A DNA stretch of 22,234 nucleotides from Castellaniella sp035707805 (GCA_035707805.1 DASSTS010000053.1:1-22234); one strand, 5' to 3'. Shown: positions 8,945 through 16,553, counted from the first letter of the stretch. Notes: generated by a model not told the origin, from the letters alone. Numbers and translations are program-made.

Positions 8945-10038
8945 GGCCTTTGCGCATCCTGCATTCCGAGGCCGCCACCGGGTTCGGCGGGCAGGAAAAC
9001 CGCATCTTCAAGGAGATGTGCGCCATGCGCGCCGCGGGCCACCACCTCGAGGCCCTGTGCCAGCCCCACGCCCGCCTGACGCAGCGCCTTCGCGACGAAG
9101 GCTTCCAGGTCCACGCCATGCCGATGGACGGCCCGCGCCATTATTTCCGCGGCGTGGCCCGCGTGCGCCGCATCCTGCGCGACGGCCGCTTCGACGTGCT
9201 GAACACCCATAGCCGCCGCGACACGATGCTGGCCGGCGTCGCGGCGCGGCTGGCGGGCACCCCGCTGATCGTCCGCACGCGCCATCTCGCGGTGAAACCG
9301 GGCTCGCTGCTGTCCTATACGAAAGTGCCGCATTGCGTCACGACGGTCAGCGACCACGTGCGCCAGCTGCTGCTGGAGCGCGGCGCGCCGCCCGACCGGG
9401 TGGCGACGGTGTATTCGCCCATCCCGCTGCCGCCGCGCGTCGAGCATTCCAGCCTCAGGGACGAACTGGGCATTCCCGCAGGCGCGACGGTGGTGGGCTG
9501 CGTGGCGGTGATGCGCGAGAAAAAGGGCCATCGCGCGCTGATCGACGCGATGGCCGACCTGCTGCAGCGGCCCGAGGTCTTTCTCGTCCTGGTGGGCGAC
9601 GGCTCGCCGACGCTGGAGAACCTCCAGGCCTACGTGCAGGCGCGCGGCCTGCGGGACAAGGTCCTGTTCACTGGCCGGCGCGCCGACATTCCCAATGTCC
9701 TGGCCGGCTTCGATCTGTTTGCCCTGGCCACCGAGCAGGAGGCCTCGGGCACGGTCTTCGTCGAGGCCGCCGCCGCCGGCCTGCCGGTGGTCGGCACCGA
9801 CGTGGGCGGCGTGTCCGAGATGTTGCAGGACGGCGTGACCGGCCTGCTCGTGCCCCTGCATGATCCGGCCGCCCTGGCGCAGGCCTTGCGCGCCCTGGTC
9901 GAGGATCCCGGGCGGCGGCGCGCCATGGGTTTGGCCGGGATGCGGGCCGTGCGCGAGGGCGACCGCTTTACACTCGAAGGCCTGGTCCGGCGCACGGAAC
10001 AGTGCTATGAACGCTGGCTTCAGGAGCGAACCCCATGA
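8941..10038 (+). CDS. GT4-family glycosyltransferase (LPS core type), first copy
   Basis: This is a GT-B-fold retaining glycosyltransferase of family 4, 365 residues. The N-terminal acceptor domain has ILHSEAATGFGGQE (6-19), with the glycine-rich loop typical of GT4. The C-terminal donor domain has VVGCVAVMREKKGH and the E-x7-E motif Glu267/Glu275 that contacts the nucleotide sugar, followed by GLPVVGTDVGG. No membrane helix is evident. The frame is open 18 codons further upstream, but ATG 8941 sits in the ATGA overlap with the GT25 stop and directly precedes the conserved beta strand. By position it resembles one end of the four-gene core-oligosaccharide cluster described in B. pertussis (GT, deacetylase, GT, GT); that match is from memory. 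Confidence 0.92.
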   Translation: MRPLRILHSEAATGFGGQENRIFKEMCAMRAAGHHLEALCQPHARLTQRLRDEGFQVHAMPMDGPRHYFRGVARVRRILRDGRFDVLNTHSRRDTMLAGVAARLAGTPLIVRTRHLAVKPGSLLSYTKVPHCVTTVSDHVRQLLLERGAPPDRVATVYSPIPLPPRVEHSSLRDELGIPAGATVVGCVAVMREKKGHRALIDAMADLLQRPEVFLVLVGDGSPTLENLQAYVQARGLRDKVLFTGRRADIPNVLAGFDLFALATEQEASGTVFVEAAAAGLPVVGTDVGGVSEMLQDGVTGLLVPLHDPAALAQALRALVEDPGRRRAMGLAGMRAVREGDRFTLEGLVRRTEQCYERWLQERTP

Positions 10039-10880
10039 GTCGCGCATCCACGGTCCCGGTGCTCATGTACCACCACGTCACGCCCGAGGGCGGGGCGATC
10101 AACGTCACGCCCGCGCATTTCCGCGACCAGCTCGCCTGGCTCAAGCGGCACGGCTACCGGACCCTGACTTGCGCGGAATTCGCCGCGCACCTCGCGGGGA
10201 CGCCTGCGCCGGCGCGCTCCGTGCTGATCACTTTCGACGACGGCTACCTGGACAACTACGTCCATGCCTGGCCGCTGCTGCGGGAGTTCGGCTTCCATGC
10301 CGCCATCTTCCTGGTGACCGGCTGGATCGGGGACGGCCCTGCGCGGCCCTGGGCCGGACAGGGCGCCGGCGTCCTGCCGGCCACGCCCGACCATGCACGC
10401 TGCATGGAGCGCGTGGCCGCCGGCGAAGCCGGCGAGATCGCCTTGCGCTGGTCCGAAATCGAGCAGATGCGCCAAGGCGGCGTCTGCGAATTCCACAGCC
10501 ATACGCATACCCATACGCGCTGGGACAAGCAGGATGCCGGCCGCAAGAACGCGCACATGCGCGACGAGCTCGACCGGTCCCGCGCCTGCCTGGCGGAGCG
10601 CCTGGGCGAGGCGTCCGACCACTTGTGCTGGCCCCAGGGCTATTTCGACGCCGATTATGTCGGCATTGCGCGCGAGGCCGGATTCCGTCACCTCTACACG
10701 ACGCGCGCCTTCGGCCGGAACCGGCCGGGTTCGGATCCGGCCTCGATCTTCCGCTTTGCCGTGCGCGACACCACCGGCGCCTCGGTGGGCCGCAGGATCC
10801 GCGTGGCGGCCAGCCCCTGGCTCGGACCCGCCTTCAACGCCTGGAAACGCTGGAAGCGGGGGCAGCACTATGCAGGGTGA
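10035..10880 (+). CDS. Polysaccharide deacetylase (NodB fold), probable LPS-core amino-sugar deacetylase
   Basis: This 281-residue carbohydrate esterase 4-like protein is likely to remove an N-acetyl group from a hexosamine of the LPS core. Motif 1 is TFDDG at 66-70 (catalytic base Asp68, metal ligand Asp69) and motif 2 is the histidine-rich HSHTHTH at 154-160, which supplies the two metal histidines. A stretch at about 97-138, between the motifs, looks like a family-specific insertion. There is no signal peptide, so it probably acts in the cytoplasm on nascent core, unlike peptidoglycan deacetylases. AGGAG lies 8 nt upstream and the start overlaps the preceding stop (ATGA). It is sandwiched between glycosyltransferase genes, and a B. 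pertussis deacetylase in a comparable cluster is known to be needed for full-length oligosaccharide. Confidence 0.92.
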   Translation: MSRASTVPVLMYHHVTPEGGAINVTPAHFRDQLAWLKRHGYRTLTCAEFAAHLAGTPAPARSVLITFDDGYLDNYVHAWPLLREFGFHAAIFLVTGWIGDGPARPWAGQGAGVLPATPDHARCMERVAAGEAGEIALRWSEIEQMRQGGVCEFHSHTHTHTRWDKQDAGRKNAHMRDELDRSRACLAERLGEASDHLCWPQGYFDADYVGIAREAGFRHLYTTRAFGRNRPGSDPASIFRFAVRDTTGASVGRRIRVAASPWLGPAFNAWKRWKRGQHYAG

Positions 10881-10926
10881 GGCCGGCCGCCGAGGCGCGG
10901 CGGACGGCGCGGGGGAAGGCGCATGA
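10870..10926 (+). other. 18-codon bridging ORF between deacetylase and GT2 genes
   Basis: A short frame begins with ATG 10870 inside the last codons of the deacetylase gene and ends with a TGA at 10924-10926 that overlaps the GT2 start ATG at 10923 (ATGA). It spans the only non-overlapping junction of the operon and would encode a Gly/Ala/Arg-rich 18-mer. No convincing ribosome site precedes it. It may be a coupling mini-ORF or chance in GC-rich DNA; I do not assign a protein function. Confidence 0.25.
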
Positions 10927-11693
10927 GACTGTCCGTCATCATCATCACCAAGAACGAGGCCGCGCATATCGGCGCCTGCCTGGACTCCGTCGCGTTCGCG
11001 GACGAGGTCGTGGTGCTCGACTCGGGCAGCGGCGACGCGACCTGCGACATCGCGCGGCAAAAAGGCGCCCGGGTGGAATCCACCGCCGACTGGCCGGGCT
11101 TCGGTCCGCAAAAAAACCGCGCCCTGGATCTGGCGACCGGGGACTGGGTGCTGTCCGTCGACGCGGACGAGCGCGTCACCCCCGAACTGGCCCGGGAGAT
11201 CCAGGACGTGCTGCGGGCGCCGGATGCCTCGGCCTACCGGATTGCGCGCCTGTCGCGGTTCTGCGGCCGGTGGATCCGCCACAGCGGCTGGTGGCCGGAT
11301 CATGTGGTGCGCCTGTTCCGGCGGGACGCGGGCCGGTTCTCCGACGCGCCGGTCCACGAGCGAGTGGAGGTGACCGGCCGCATCGGCACGCTCTCGGCGC
11401 ATTTTCTGCATGATCCCTACGCCACCCTCGAAGCCTTCATCGACAAGATCAACCGTTATTCGACCGAGGCCGCCCGCAGCGCCCACCGCAGGGGACGCCG
11501 CACCAGCCTGCCCGGCATCTACGGCCATGCCGCCTGGACCTTCGTGCGCCACTACCTGCTGCGCCGGGGCTTTCTGGACGGGTGGCAGGGCCTGGTCCTG
11601 GCCGGGATGGCGGCGACCGGCAGTTTCTACCGTTACGTAAAGCTCTATCAGCTTGGAAAACAGCACTCTGCACGGGGCAGGGATGAGGCATGA
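10923..11693 (+). CDS. GT2-family glycosyltransferase, WaaE/KdtX-like LPS core enzyme
   Basis: This 256-residue GT-A-fold enzyme resembles the WaaE/KdtX group, which adds glucose or another sugar to the inner-core heptose. It starts with LSVIIITKNEAAHI, carries DSGSGD at 33-38 and the metal-binding DxD-type motif D80-A-D82 in SVDADER, and has the family's VHERVEV and HYLLRRGF segments. The C-terminal 90 residues are basic and partly hydrophobic, suggesting peripheral membrane attachment. A strong purine-rich site (GGGGGAAGG) lies just upstream. It is the only gene in the block not directly overlapping its upstream neighbour (42-nt gap), and its stop overlaps the next start (ATGA). A waaE name is tempting, but the acceptor sugar in this organism is unknown, so I leave the symbol blank. 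Confidence 0.92.
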   Translation: MRLSVIIITKNEAAHIGACLDSVAFADEVVVLDSGSGDATCDIARQKGARVESTADWPGFGPQKNRALDLATGDWVLSVDADERVTPELAREIQDVLRAPDASAYRIARLSRFCGRWIRHSGWWPDHVVRLFRRDAGRFSDAPVHERVEVTGRIGTLSAHFLHDPYATLEAFIDKINRYSTEAARSAHRRGRRTSLPGIYGHAAWTFVRHYLLRRGFLDGWQGLVLAGMAATGSFYRYVKLYQLGKQHSARGRDEA

Positions 11694-12802
11694 AGATCCT
11701 TTACACCAACTTCCATCCGCGCAATGGCGGCGGCCATGCGACCTATATCGCCAACCTGGCCCGCGCGTTCCAGGGGGAACACGAGATCACCGTGGCGACG
11801 CCGGCCACCAGCCGCCTGTATGAGCAGGCCAGCCAGATCCCGGGCGTGCGGTGCTGGGCGGCGACGTTCAGCACCCGGCCAGGCCCGATGCTGATCGAGA
11901 TCCTGGCCCTGCATGCGCTGCTGCGCGAGGCCTCGTTCGACCTCATCCACGTCAACGGCTCCGCCGACCACCGGCAGGTCGCGCTGGCGCGGATGGGCCT
12001 GCGCCGCCGTCCCCGCGTCGTCTGGACCAAGCACAACACCATGCCCGCGCGCAGCCCCGGCAACTGGCTGCGGGCCTGGGCCGGCACGGACGGCGTCATC
12101 GGCGTCTGCGACTACGTCAGCCGGCTGCTGCTGGATTCGGCCTACGGCTCGCGGCTGGTGCAGACCATCCGGCTGGGGGTGGACACCGACCGGTTCCGGC
12201 CGCCTTCCACCCAGGTCCGCGCCCAGGCCCGCCGCGAGCTGCTCGGCGACCTGCCGGACGAAGTGTGCGTCCTGGGCAGCGTGGGCGGGACGGACCGGGC
12301 CAAGGGCTGGCTGACCCTGGTCCAGGCCCTGGCGCGGCTGTCCGCGGTCCAGCGCCGGCGCTTCCGGGTCCTCGTCGCCGGCGATCCGCCCCGGGATGCC
12401 GTGCGCAGCGAGGTCGCAGCCCTGGGCGTGGCGCCCCAGGTGATCTTCCCGGGGCTGCTGACCGACGCGCGCCGGGTGCTGGCCGCCAGCGATGTCGGTT
12501 TCGTGCTGTCCTTCCAGGAAGCCGGATCCTATGCCGCCTGCGAGTCCCTGGCCATGGGCCTGCCCACCCTCGTCTCCAATGCCGGCGGCCTGCCCGAACT
12601 CGTCCGCGATGGCGTGGACGGCTGGGTCGTGCCCGCGGGCGACGTCGATGCCGTCCACCGCTGGCTGCTGGCGCGGCTGGCGCAGCCCGCCGGCGCGGCG
12701 ATGGCGGACGCCGCGCGGGACCGCGCGCTCGACCTGTTTTCCCTGCCGGCGTTCGCGCAGCGGACGATGGAGTTTTACCGCCGGGTCTGCGCGTCGTCCT
12801 GA
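11690..12802 (+). CDS. GT4-family glycosyltransferase, second copy
   Basis: This 370-residue GT-B-fold GT4 enzyme probably extends the LPS core oligosaccharide. Its N-terminus reads MKILYTNFHPRNGGGHATY, with the glycine-rich loop at 13-15. The middle has HVNGSADHRQ and TKHNTMPAR. The donor domain contains the E-x7-E pair Glu277/Glu285 and GLPTLVSNAGGLPELV. No membrane helix or signal peptide is present. The start overlaps the GT2 stop as ATGA and a GGGATGAGG run precedes it. It is the last gene of the dnaE-linked block: 21 nt later a new promoter-like element precedes the second deacetylase. Confidence 0.92.
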   Translation: MKILYTNFHPRNGGGHATYIANLARAFQGEHEITVATPATSRLYEQASQIPGVRCWAATFSTRPGPMLIEILALHALLREASFDLIHVNGSADHRQVALARMGLRRRPRVVWTKHNTMPARSPGNWLRAWAGTDGVIGVCDYVSRLLLDSAYGSRLVQTIRLGVDTDRFRPPSTQVRAQARRELLGDLPDEVCVLGSVGGTDRAKGWLTLVQALARLSAVQRRRFRVLVAGDPPRDAVRSEVAALGVAPQVIFPGLLTDARRVLAASDVGFVLSFQEAGSYAACESLAMGLPTLVSNAGGLPELVRDGVDGWVVPAGDVDAVHRWLLARLAQPAGAAMADAARDRALDLFSLPAFAQRTMEFYRRVCASS

Positions 12803-12811
12803 TCCGGCCGA

Positions 12812-12823
12812 TATAATCCGCCC
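12812..12823 (+). promoter_or_regulatory. Perfect -10 hexamer 6 nt before second deacetylase (leaderless-type)
   Basis: TATAAT at 12812-12817 is followed by six nucleotides (CCGCCC) and the ATG at 12824. No Shine-Dalgarno sequence lies between the preceding stop codon and this start. The spacing matches that before dnaE and points to transcription starting at the initiation codon. The -35 region is unconvincing. Confidence 0.55.
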
Positions 12824-13558
12824 ATGATCCCCATACTCATGTACCACCAGATCGGTGAGCCCAATCCCCGGGGCACGCCCTACCGTGGCCTGACGGTCCA
12901 TCCGCGGGATTTCCGGCGGCAGATGGTATGGCTGCGCCGGCTGGGGTACCGGGGTCTGTCGATGGCGCAGCTCATGCCGTACCTGGCCGGGGAAAAGCGC
13001 GGCAAGGTCGTCGGGATCACCTTCGACGACGGCTACCGCAACGTCCTGGAGCACGCGGTCCCGGTGCTGGAGGATTGCGGTTTCCACGCAACCAATTATT
13101 TCGTCGTCCGGCAGCTCGGGGGCTCCAACGTCTGGGACGGGCCCGAAGGCGTGCCGGCCTCTCCCCTGATGGATGCGGCCGGAGTGCGCGACTGGCTGGC
13201 CGCCGGCCACGAGGTCGGCTCACATACCCTGAATCACCCGGTGCTGCCCCGGCTGTCGCCCGAACTGGCGCTCAACGAGATCCGCGATTCCCGCGACGCG
13301 CTCGAACAGATCGCCGGCGCGCCGGTGCGCGCCTTCTGCTATCCCTATGGAAAATATACGGATGCGCTGCGGGATGCCGTGCGCGAGGCGGGGTACGACA
13401 ATGCCACGACGACCGCGCGCGGCCTGGCCCGGCCCGACGACGATCTTTTCGCCCTGCCGCGCATCGCCGTGATGCGATCGACCCTGCTGCTGCGCTTCCT
13501 GCAGAAATGCCTGACCGGGCTGGAGGATCGCCGGCGGACTGCGGGAGCCTCCTCATGA
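12824..13558 (+). CDS. Second polysaccharide deacetylase (NodB fold)
   Basis: This 244-residue NodB-fold deacetylase has motif 1 TFDDG at 66-70 (Asp68, Asp69), motif 2 SHTLNH at 133-138 (His134 and His138 as metal ligands) and an FCYPYGKY segment at 171-178, the usual third motif region. Compared with the deacetylase at 10035 it lacks the long insertion between motifs 1 and 2 and keeps the classical HTxxH form, so the two are probably not recent duplicates and may act on different sugars. There is no signal peptide, implying a cytoplasmic substrate such as a nascent core or a lipid-linked sugar. It begins a new transcription unit and its stop overlaps the following GT4 start (ATGA). Confidence 0.92.
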   Translation: MIPILMYHQIGEPNPRGTPYRGLTVHPRDFRRQMVWLRRLGYRGLSMAQLMPYLAGEKRGKVVGITFDDGYRNVLEHAVPVLEDCGFHATNYFVVRQLGGSNVWDGPEGVPASPLMDAAGVRDWLAAGHEVGSHTLNHPVLPRLSPELALNEIRDSRDALEQIAGAPVRAFCYPYGKYTDALRDAVREAGYDNATTTARGLARPDDDLFALPRIAVMRSTLLLRFLQKCLTGLEDRRRTAGASS

Positions 13559-14736
13559 CGGCGCCCGGGGACGGCGGCGCGCGCCCCGGCAGCCTGTCCA
13601 TCGCCTTCGTGGTGGACCGCTTCGGCAGCCGCTTCGGCGGCGCCGAGGCCTACGGCGTCGCGCTGATGCGCGAACTTGTCGCGGCGGGCCACCGGGTCAC
13701 CGTCTTCGCGCGGGAATACGATCCGGCATGCGGGCTGACGCTGCCGTTCCGCCCGATCCGGGTCGGGCGCCGATGGCCCAGCTGGGTCCGGGTCTGGCTC
13801 TTCGCGCGCCGGGCGGCGCGGGCCACCCGCGAGGGCTTCGACCTGGTGCATTCCCACATGAACGGCTGGTGCGGCGACGTCGAGGTCGTGCACGTGACCC
13901 CGGTGCGCTACCGCTGGCGGGTGCAGCCCATGCCGGGCGTCAAGCGCCTGCTCTCCCGGTTCAGCCCCCGGGTCCGCACCTACCTGGGGCTGGAGGCCCG
14001 CCGCGTGGCGGCGCGTCCGGGGCACCGGGTCGTGGCCGTGTCCCAGTTGATCGCCCACCAGTTGGAAGAAGCCTATGGCGCCCAGGACGAGCCCATTCCC
14101 GTGATTCCCCCGGGCGTGGCGGCCGAGGCCCCGGTCGCGGCGCAGCAGCGGCGGCAGGGGCGCGAGGCCCTGGGCCTGCCGGCAACCGGCACCCTGTGCC
14201 TGCTGGTCGCGCGCAATCCGATGCGCAAGGGCTTGCCGACCGTGCTGGCGGCCCTCGACCGGCTGGGTGACGATGTGCTGCTGCTGGTGGTGGGCGCCAA
14301 TCCCGCATCGCGGGCCTGCGTGGCCCAGGCGCCGGAATCCGTGCGGCGGCGGGTGCACCTGGTGCCCGAGACCTCCCAGGTCGCGCCTTATTACCAGGCG
14401 GCCGACCTCTACGTCCACCCGACCCTCAATGACAGCTTCGGCATGGCCCCCCTGGAGGCCATGTCCTTCGGCCTGCCGGTCATTCTCAGCCCGGCGCCCT
14501 GGTGCGGCTTCGCGCAGTATGTCCGCGCCGGCGAGGAGGCCCTGGTCCTGAGCCATCCCGAACGGGCGGACGAACTCGCCGCGGCCATCGAGCGCCTGCG
14601 CTCGGACGAGGGACTGCGCGCGCGTCTGGCGCTGGGCATGCAGGCGGTCCTGGTGCGGCACGCCTGGCCGCAGGTCGCCCGCCAGTACCTGGACCTGTAT
14701 ACGCGCATCCTGGCGGAGCGCGGGACAGCGCACTAG
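13555..14736 (+). CDS. GT4-family glycosyltransferase, third copy
   Basis: This 393-residue GT-B-fold GT4 protein is probably an LPS-core transferase of WaaG-like type. It has GSRFGGAEAYGVALMREL near the N-terminus, the donor-domain strand LLVARNPMRKGL and the terminal motif NDSFGMAPLEAMSFGLP. In that motif the first acid of E-x7-E is Asp293 instead of Glu (second is Glu301), a substitution that may affect donor choice. The frame stays open back to 12928, but that part is out of frame with the second deacetylase gene; ATG 13555, overlapping the deacetylase stop and preceded by GGGAG 7 nt upstream, is the real start. The stop codon overlaps the stop of the convergent ElyC-like gene in the tetranucleotide CTAG. 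Confidence 0.92.
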   Translation: MTAPGDGGARPGSLSIAFVVDRFGSRFGGAEAYGVALMRELVAAGHRVTVFAREYDPACGLTLPFRPIRVGRRWPSWVRVWLFARRAARATREGFDLVHSHMNGWCGDVEVVHVTPVRYRWRVQPMPGVKRLLSRFSPRVRTYLGLEARRVAARPGHRVVAVSQLIAHQLEEAYGAQDEPIPVIPPGVAAEAPVAAQQRRQGREALGLPATGTLCLLVARNPMRKGLPTVLAALDRLGDDVLLLVVGANPASRACVAQAPESVRRRVHLVPETSQVAPYYQAADLYVHPTLNDSFGMAPLEAMSFGLPVILSPAPWCGFAQYVRAGEEALVLSHPERADELAAAIERLRSDEGLRARLALGMQAVLVRHAWPQVARQYLDLYTRILAERGTAH

Positions 14737-15497
14737 GCCCAGCCGCGCAGCCAGTACACCAGCAGGCCCAGATATTCCTTGACGATGGACCGGCTGGCGT
14801 TCAGCGTGCGCAGGTCCGGCAGCCAGAACGAGAAATCCGTGTCCTGGGGCACCACGATCTGCGGCGGCGAAGGGGCGGCGATGGGCTCCAGGCCTTGTTT
14901 CTGGAAGCTCGCCATGGCGCGCGGCATGTGCAGGGCCGAGGTCACCAGCAGAAAGGATCGGATGCCCTGCCGACGCAGCAGCCTGGCCGTGTAGGCGGCG
15001 TTCTGGTGGGTCGTCAGGCTTTGGTTCTCCAGCAGGATCGCCTGGGACGGCACGCCGTCGCGCTCCAGGGCCGACGCCATCATCCGCGCCTCGCTGACCC
15101 CGCCGTCCAGCGCGGCCCCCGACACCACCACGAGGGGCGCGCGCCCCGCCGCGTAGAGCCGCGCCGCCGTATCCGTGCGCAATACCGCCGTGTCGGGCTG
15201 GTAGTTCTCGAACCAGTTGCGGCGGCCGTTGGCGGTATTGCCGCCCAGCACCACGATGGCCTGCGCCGTGGGCATGGCCGTCGGCGGTTCGTAGGGGTAG
15301 CGCTGTTCCAGCAGGCCTCCCGCCCACAGTGACGAGGTCGGCAGGGACCAGAAAACCGCCCAGGCCAGCGCCGCCGCGGCGGTGATGGTCGCCGTCTTGC
15401 GCCAGCGCGCGATGAACAGGATGACTGCCAGAAGCAGCAGGGTGATGGACAGGTTCAGCGGGATGACCAGGTTGGTCAGGAATTCGGACACAGTCAT
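14733..15497 (-). CDS. YdcF/ElyC-like DUF218 membrane protein
   Basis: This 254-residue inner-membrane protein of the DUF218 family has two predicted helices near the N-terminus (about 11-31 and 36-52). A soluble domain then opens with AIVVLGGN (80-87) and contains the family's TRTD-like, SGAALDGG and TSALHMPRAM segments. Length and topology match E. coli ElyC (about 259 residues), which influences envelope and peptidoglycan precursor metabolism, better than SanA, which has a single helix. The start (ATG at 15497) overlaps the stop of the GT9 gene as ATGA, so the two are translated from one message. Its place beside LPS glycosyltransferases suggests an envelope role; the biochemical function is unknown. 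Confidence 0.85.
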   Translation of the reverse strand: MTVSEFLTNLVIPLNLSITLLLLAVILFIARWRKTATITAAAALAWAVFWSLPTSSLWAGGLLEQRYPYEPPTAMPTAQAIVVLGGNTANGRRNWFENYQPDTAVLRTDTAARLYAAGRAPLVVVSGAALDGGVSEARMMASALERDGVPSQAILLENQSLTTHQNAAYTARLLRRQGIRSFLLVTSALHMPRAMASFQKQGLEPIAAPSPPQIVVPQDTDFSFWLPDLRTLNASRSIVKEYLGLLVYWLRGWA

Positions 15498-16474
15498 GCG
15501 GCGGGCGGGATATCCATGGAGGCGAGCGCCGTGCTCAGGACTTCGGGCGCGCTGGGCCAGGCGTTCATGCGCCCCAGCCGCAGCGCCTGGTTGGACCAGG
15601 GGCCGGTGCGGGCCGGGTCGGTGACGCCGAACAGCGTGACCTGGCGCGCGCGCGCGGCGGCGGCCAGGTGCGAGACCCCTGAATCATTGCAGACGACCAG
15701 GCGGGCGGCGCGCGTCAGGCAGGCGAAGGCGCCCAGCCCCAGGGGCGGCAGCAATTGCGCCGTGGGCGCCGCGGCCCGCGCGGCCTGTTGCTCGGCCGCC
15801 GGGGGCGCCATGACCACCGTCAGGCCTCGCGCCTGCAGCGAGCGGCTCAGGCTGTCGAAGCCGGACCAGGCCTTGACGCGGCCCTTGTGCAGGCCGGTGG
15901 CGGTGGGCGCGATCAGCACGAAGCCCTGGCGCGAAAGGCCGGCCTGGGCCATCGCCTGTTCGGCCTGGCTCTCGTGCGCCGGGGCGGCCAGCCAGTCGAG
16001 CTCGGGCGCCGGCTCGGCCTCGGTCACGGGCAGCTGCCACTGCCGCAGGGCGTAGCGCGTCAGGTGGTGCCAGGACAGGACGGCGTGCAGGGGCTCGGCC
16101 GGCTTGCGGCAGGGCCAGCGCAGAATGAGGCTGCGGCCGTCGTCGCGGTAGCCCGCGCAGGGGATGCCGGCAAAGCGGAACACCAGGGCGCTGGACAGCG
16201 AATCGGGCAGCAGCAGGCCGCGCGCGCGGACCGTCCGGGATTGTTTCAGATGCTGGCGCACCGCGGCGCGGTCCGTGCGCCAGGACCCCGACATCGGCAC
16301 GAAGCCGGCCAGCGGATAGGCCGCCAGCAGGTCCTGCGCCCAGGGACGCGCGCAGACCGTCACCGGCAGGCCGGTGCTCAGCAGCAGCGCCAGGCTGGGC
16401 AGGCTCATGCAGACGTCGCCGACCCAGTTGGGCAGGCGCACGTAGAGGGCGGGGTGGGCGGCAATGGGCGTCAA
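15494..16474 (-). CDS. Heptosyltransferase-like glycosyltransferase (GT9 family)
   Basis: This 326-residue GT9 protein is of the ADP-heptose:LPS heptosyltransferase type and acts on Kdo-lipid A or inner core at the cytoplasmic face. The N-terminus has the family segment LPNWVGDVCMSLP (14-26) with Asp20 at the expected catalytic position, and the donor site shows CNDSGVSHLAAA (262-273). A basic GLHKGRVKAW segment at 194-203 fits the heptose phosphate-binding region. The start is a TTG at 16474: no ATG or GTG lies suitably upstream in frame, and GGAG (16483-16486 on the minus strand) sits 8 nt before it. It could be a WaaF- or WaaC-type or a later heptosyltransferase; the sequence alone does not decide. 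It is divergent from msbA. Confidence 0.88.
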   Translation of the reverse strand: MTPIAAHPALYVRLPNWVGDVCMSLPSLALLLSTGLPVTVCARPWAQDLLAAYPLAGFVPMSGSWRTDRAAVRQHLKQSRTVRARGLLLPDSLSSALVFRFAGIPCAGYRDDGRSLILRWPCRKPAEPLHAVLSWHHLTRYALRQWQLPVTEAEPAPELDWLAAPAHESQAEQAMAQAGLSRQGFVLIAPTATGLHKGRVKAWSGFDSLSRSLQARGLTVVMAPPAAEQQAARAAAPTAQLLPPLGLGAFACLTRAARLVVCNDSGVSHLAAAARARQVTLFGVTDPARTGPWSNQALRLGRMNAWPSAPEVLSTALASMDIPPAA

Positions 16475-16520
16475 CGCGGGAACTCCGGCTGCCCGCGGCG
16501 GAATCAGGCCGGCGGCGGGC

Positions 16521-16538
16521 TAAAATGCGTGATTCACG
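16521..16538 (+). promoter_or_regulatory. Putative msbA -10 element and overlapping inverted repeat
   Basis: TAAAAT at 16521-16526 could be the -10 of msbA, placing the start of transcription near 16533. Immediately after it lies the 11-bp perfect inverted repeat CGTGATTCACG (16528-16538), which would cover the transcription start and could be an operator. A second AT-rich word, TATATAAG, lies at 16543-16550. No -35 close to consensus was found. The interval also serves the divergent GT9 gene. Confidence 0.35.
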
Positions 16539-16553
16539 ACAGTATATAAGAGA

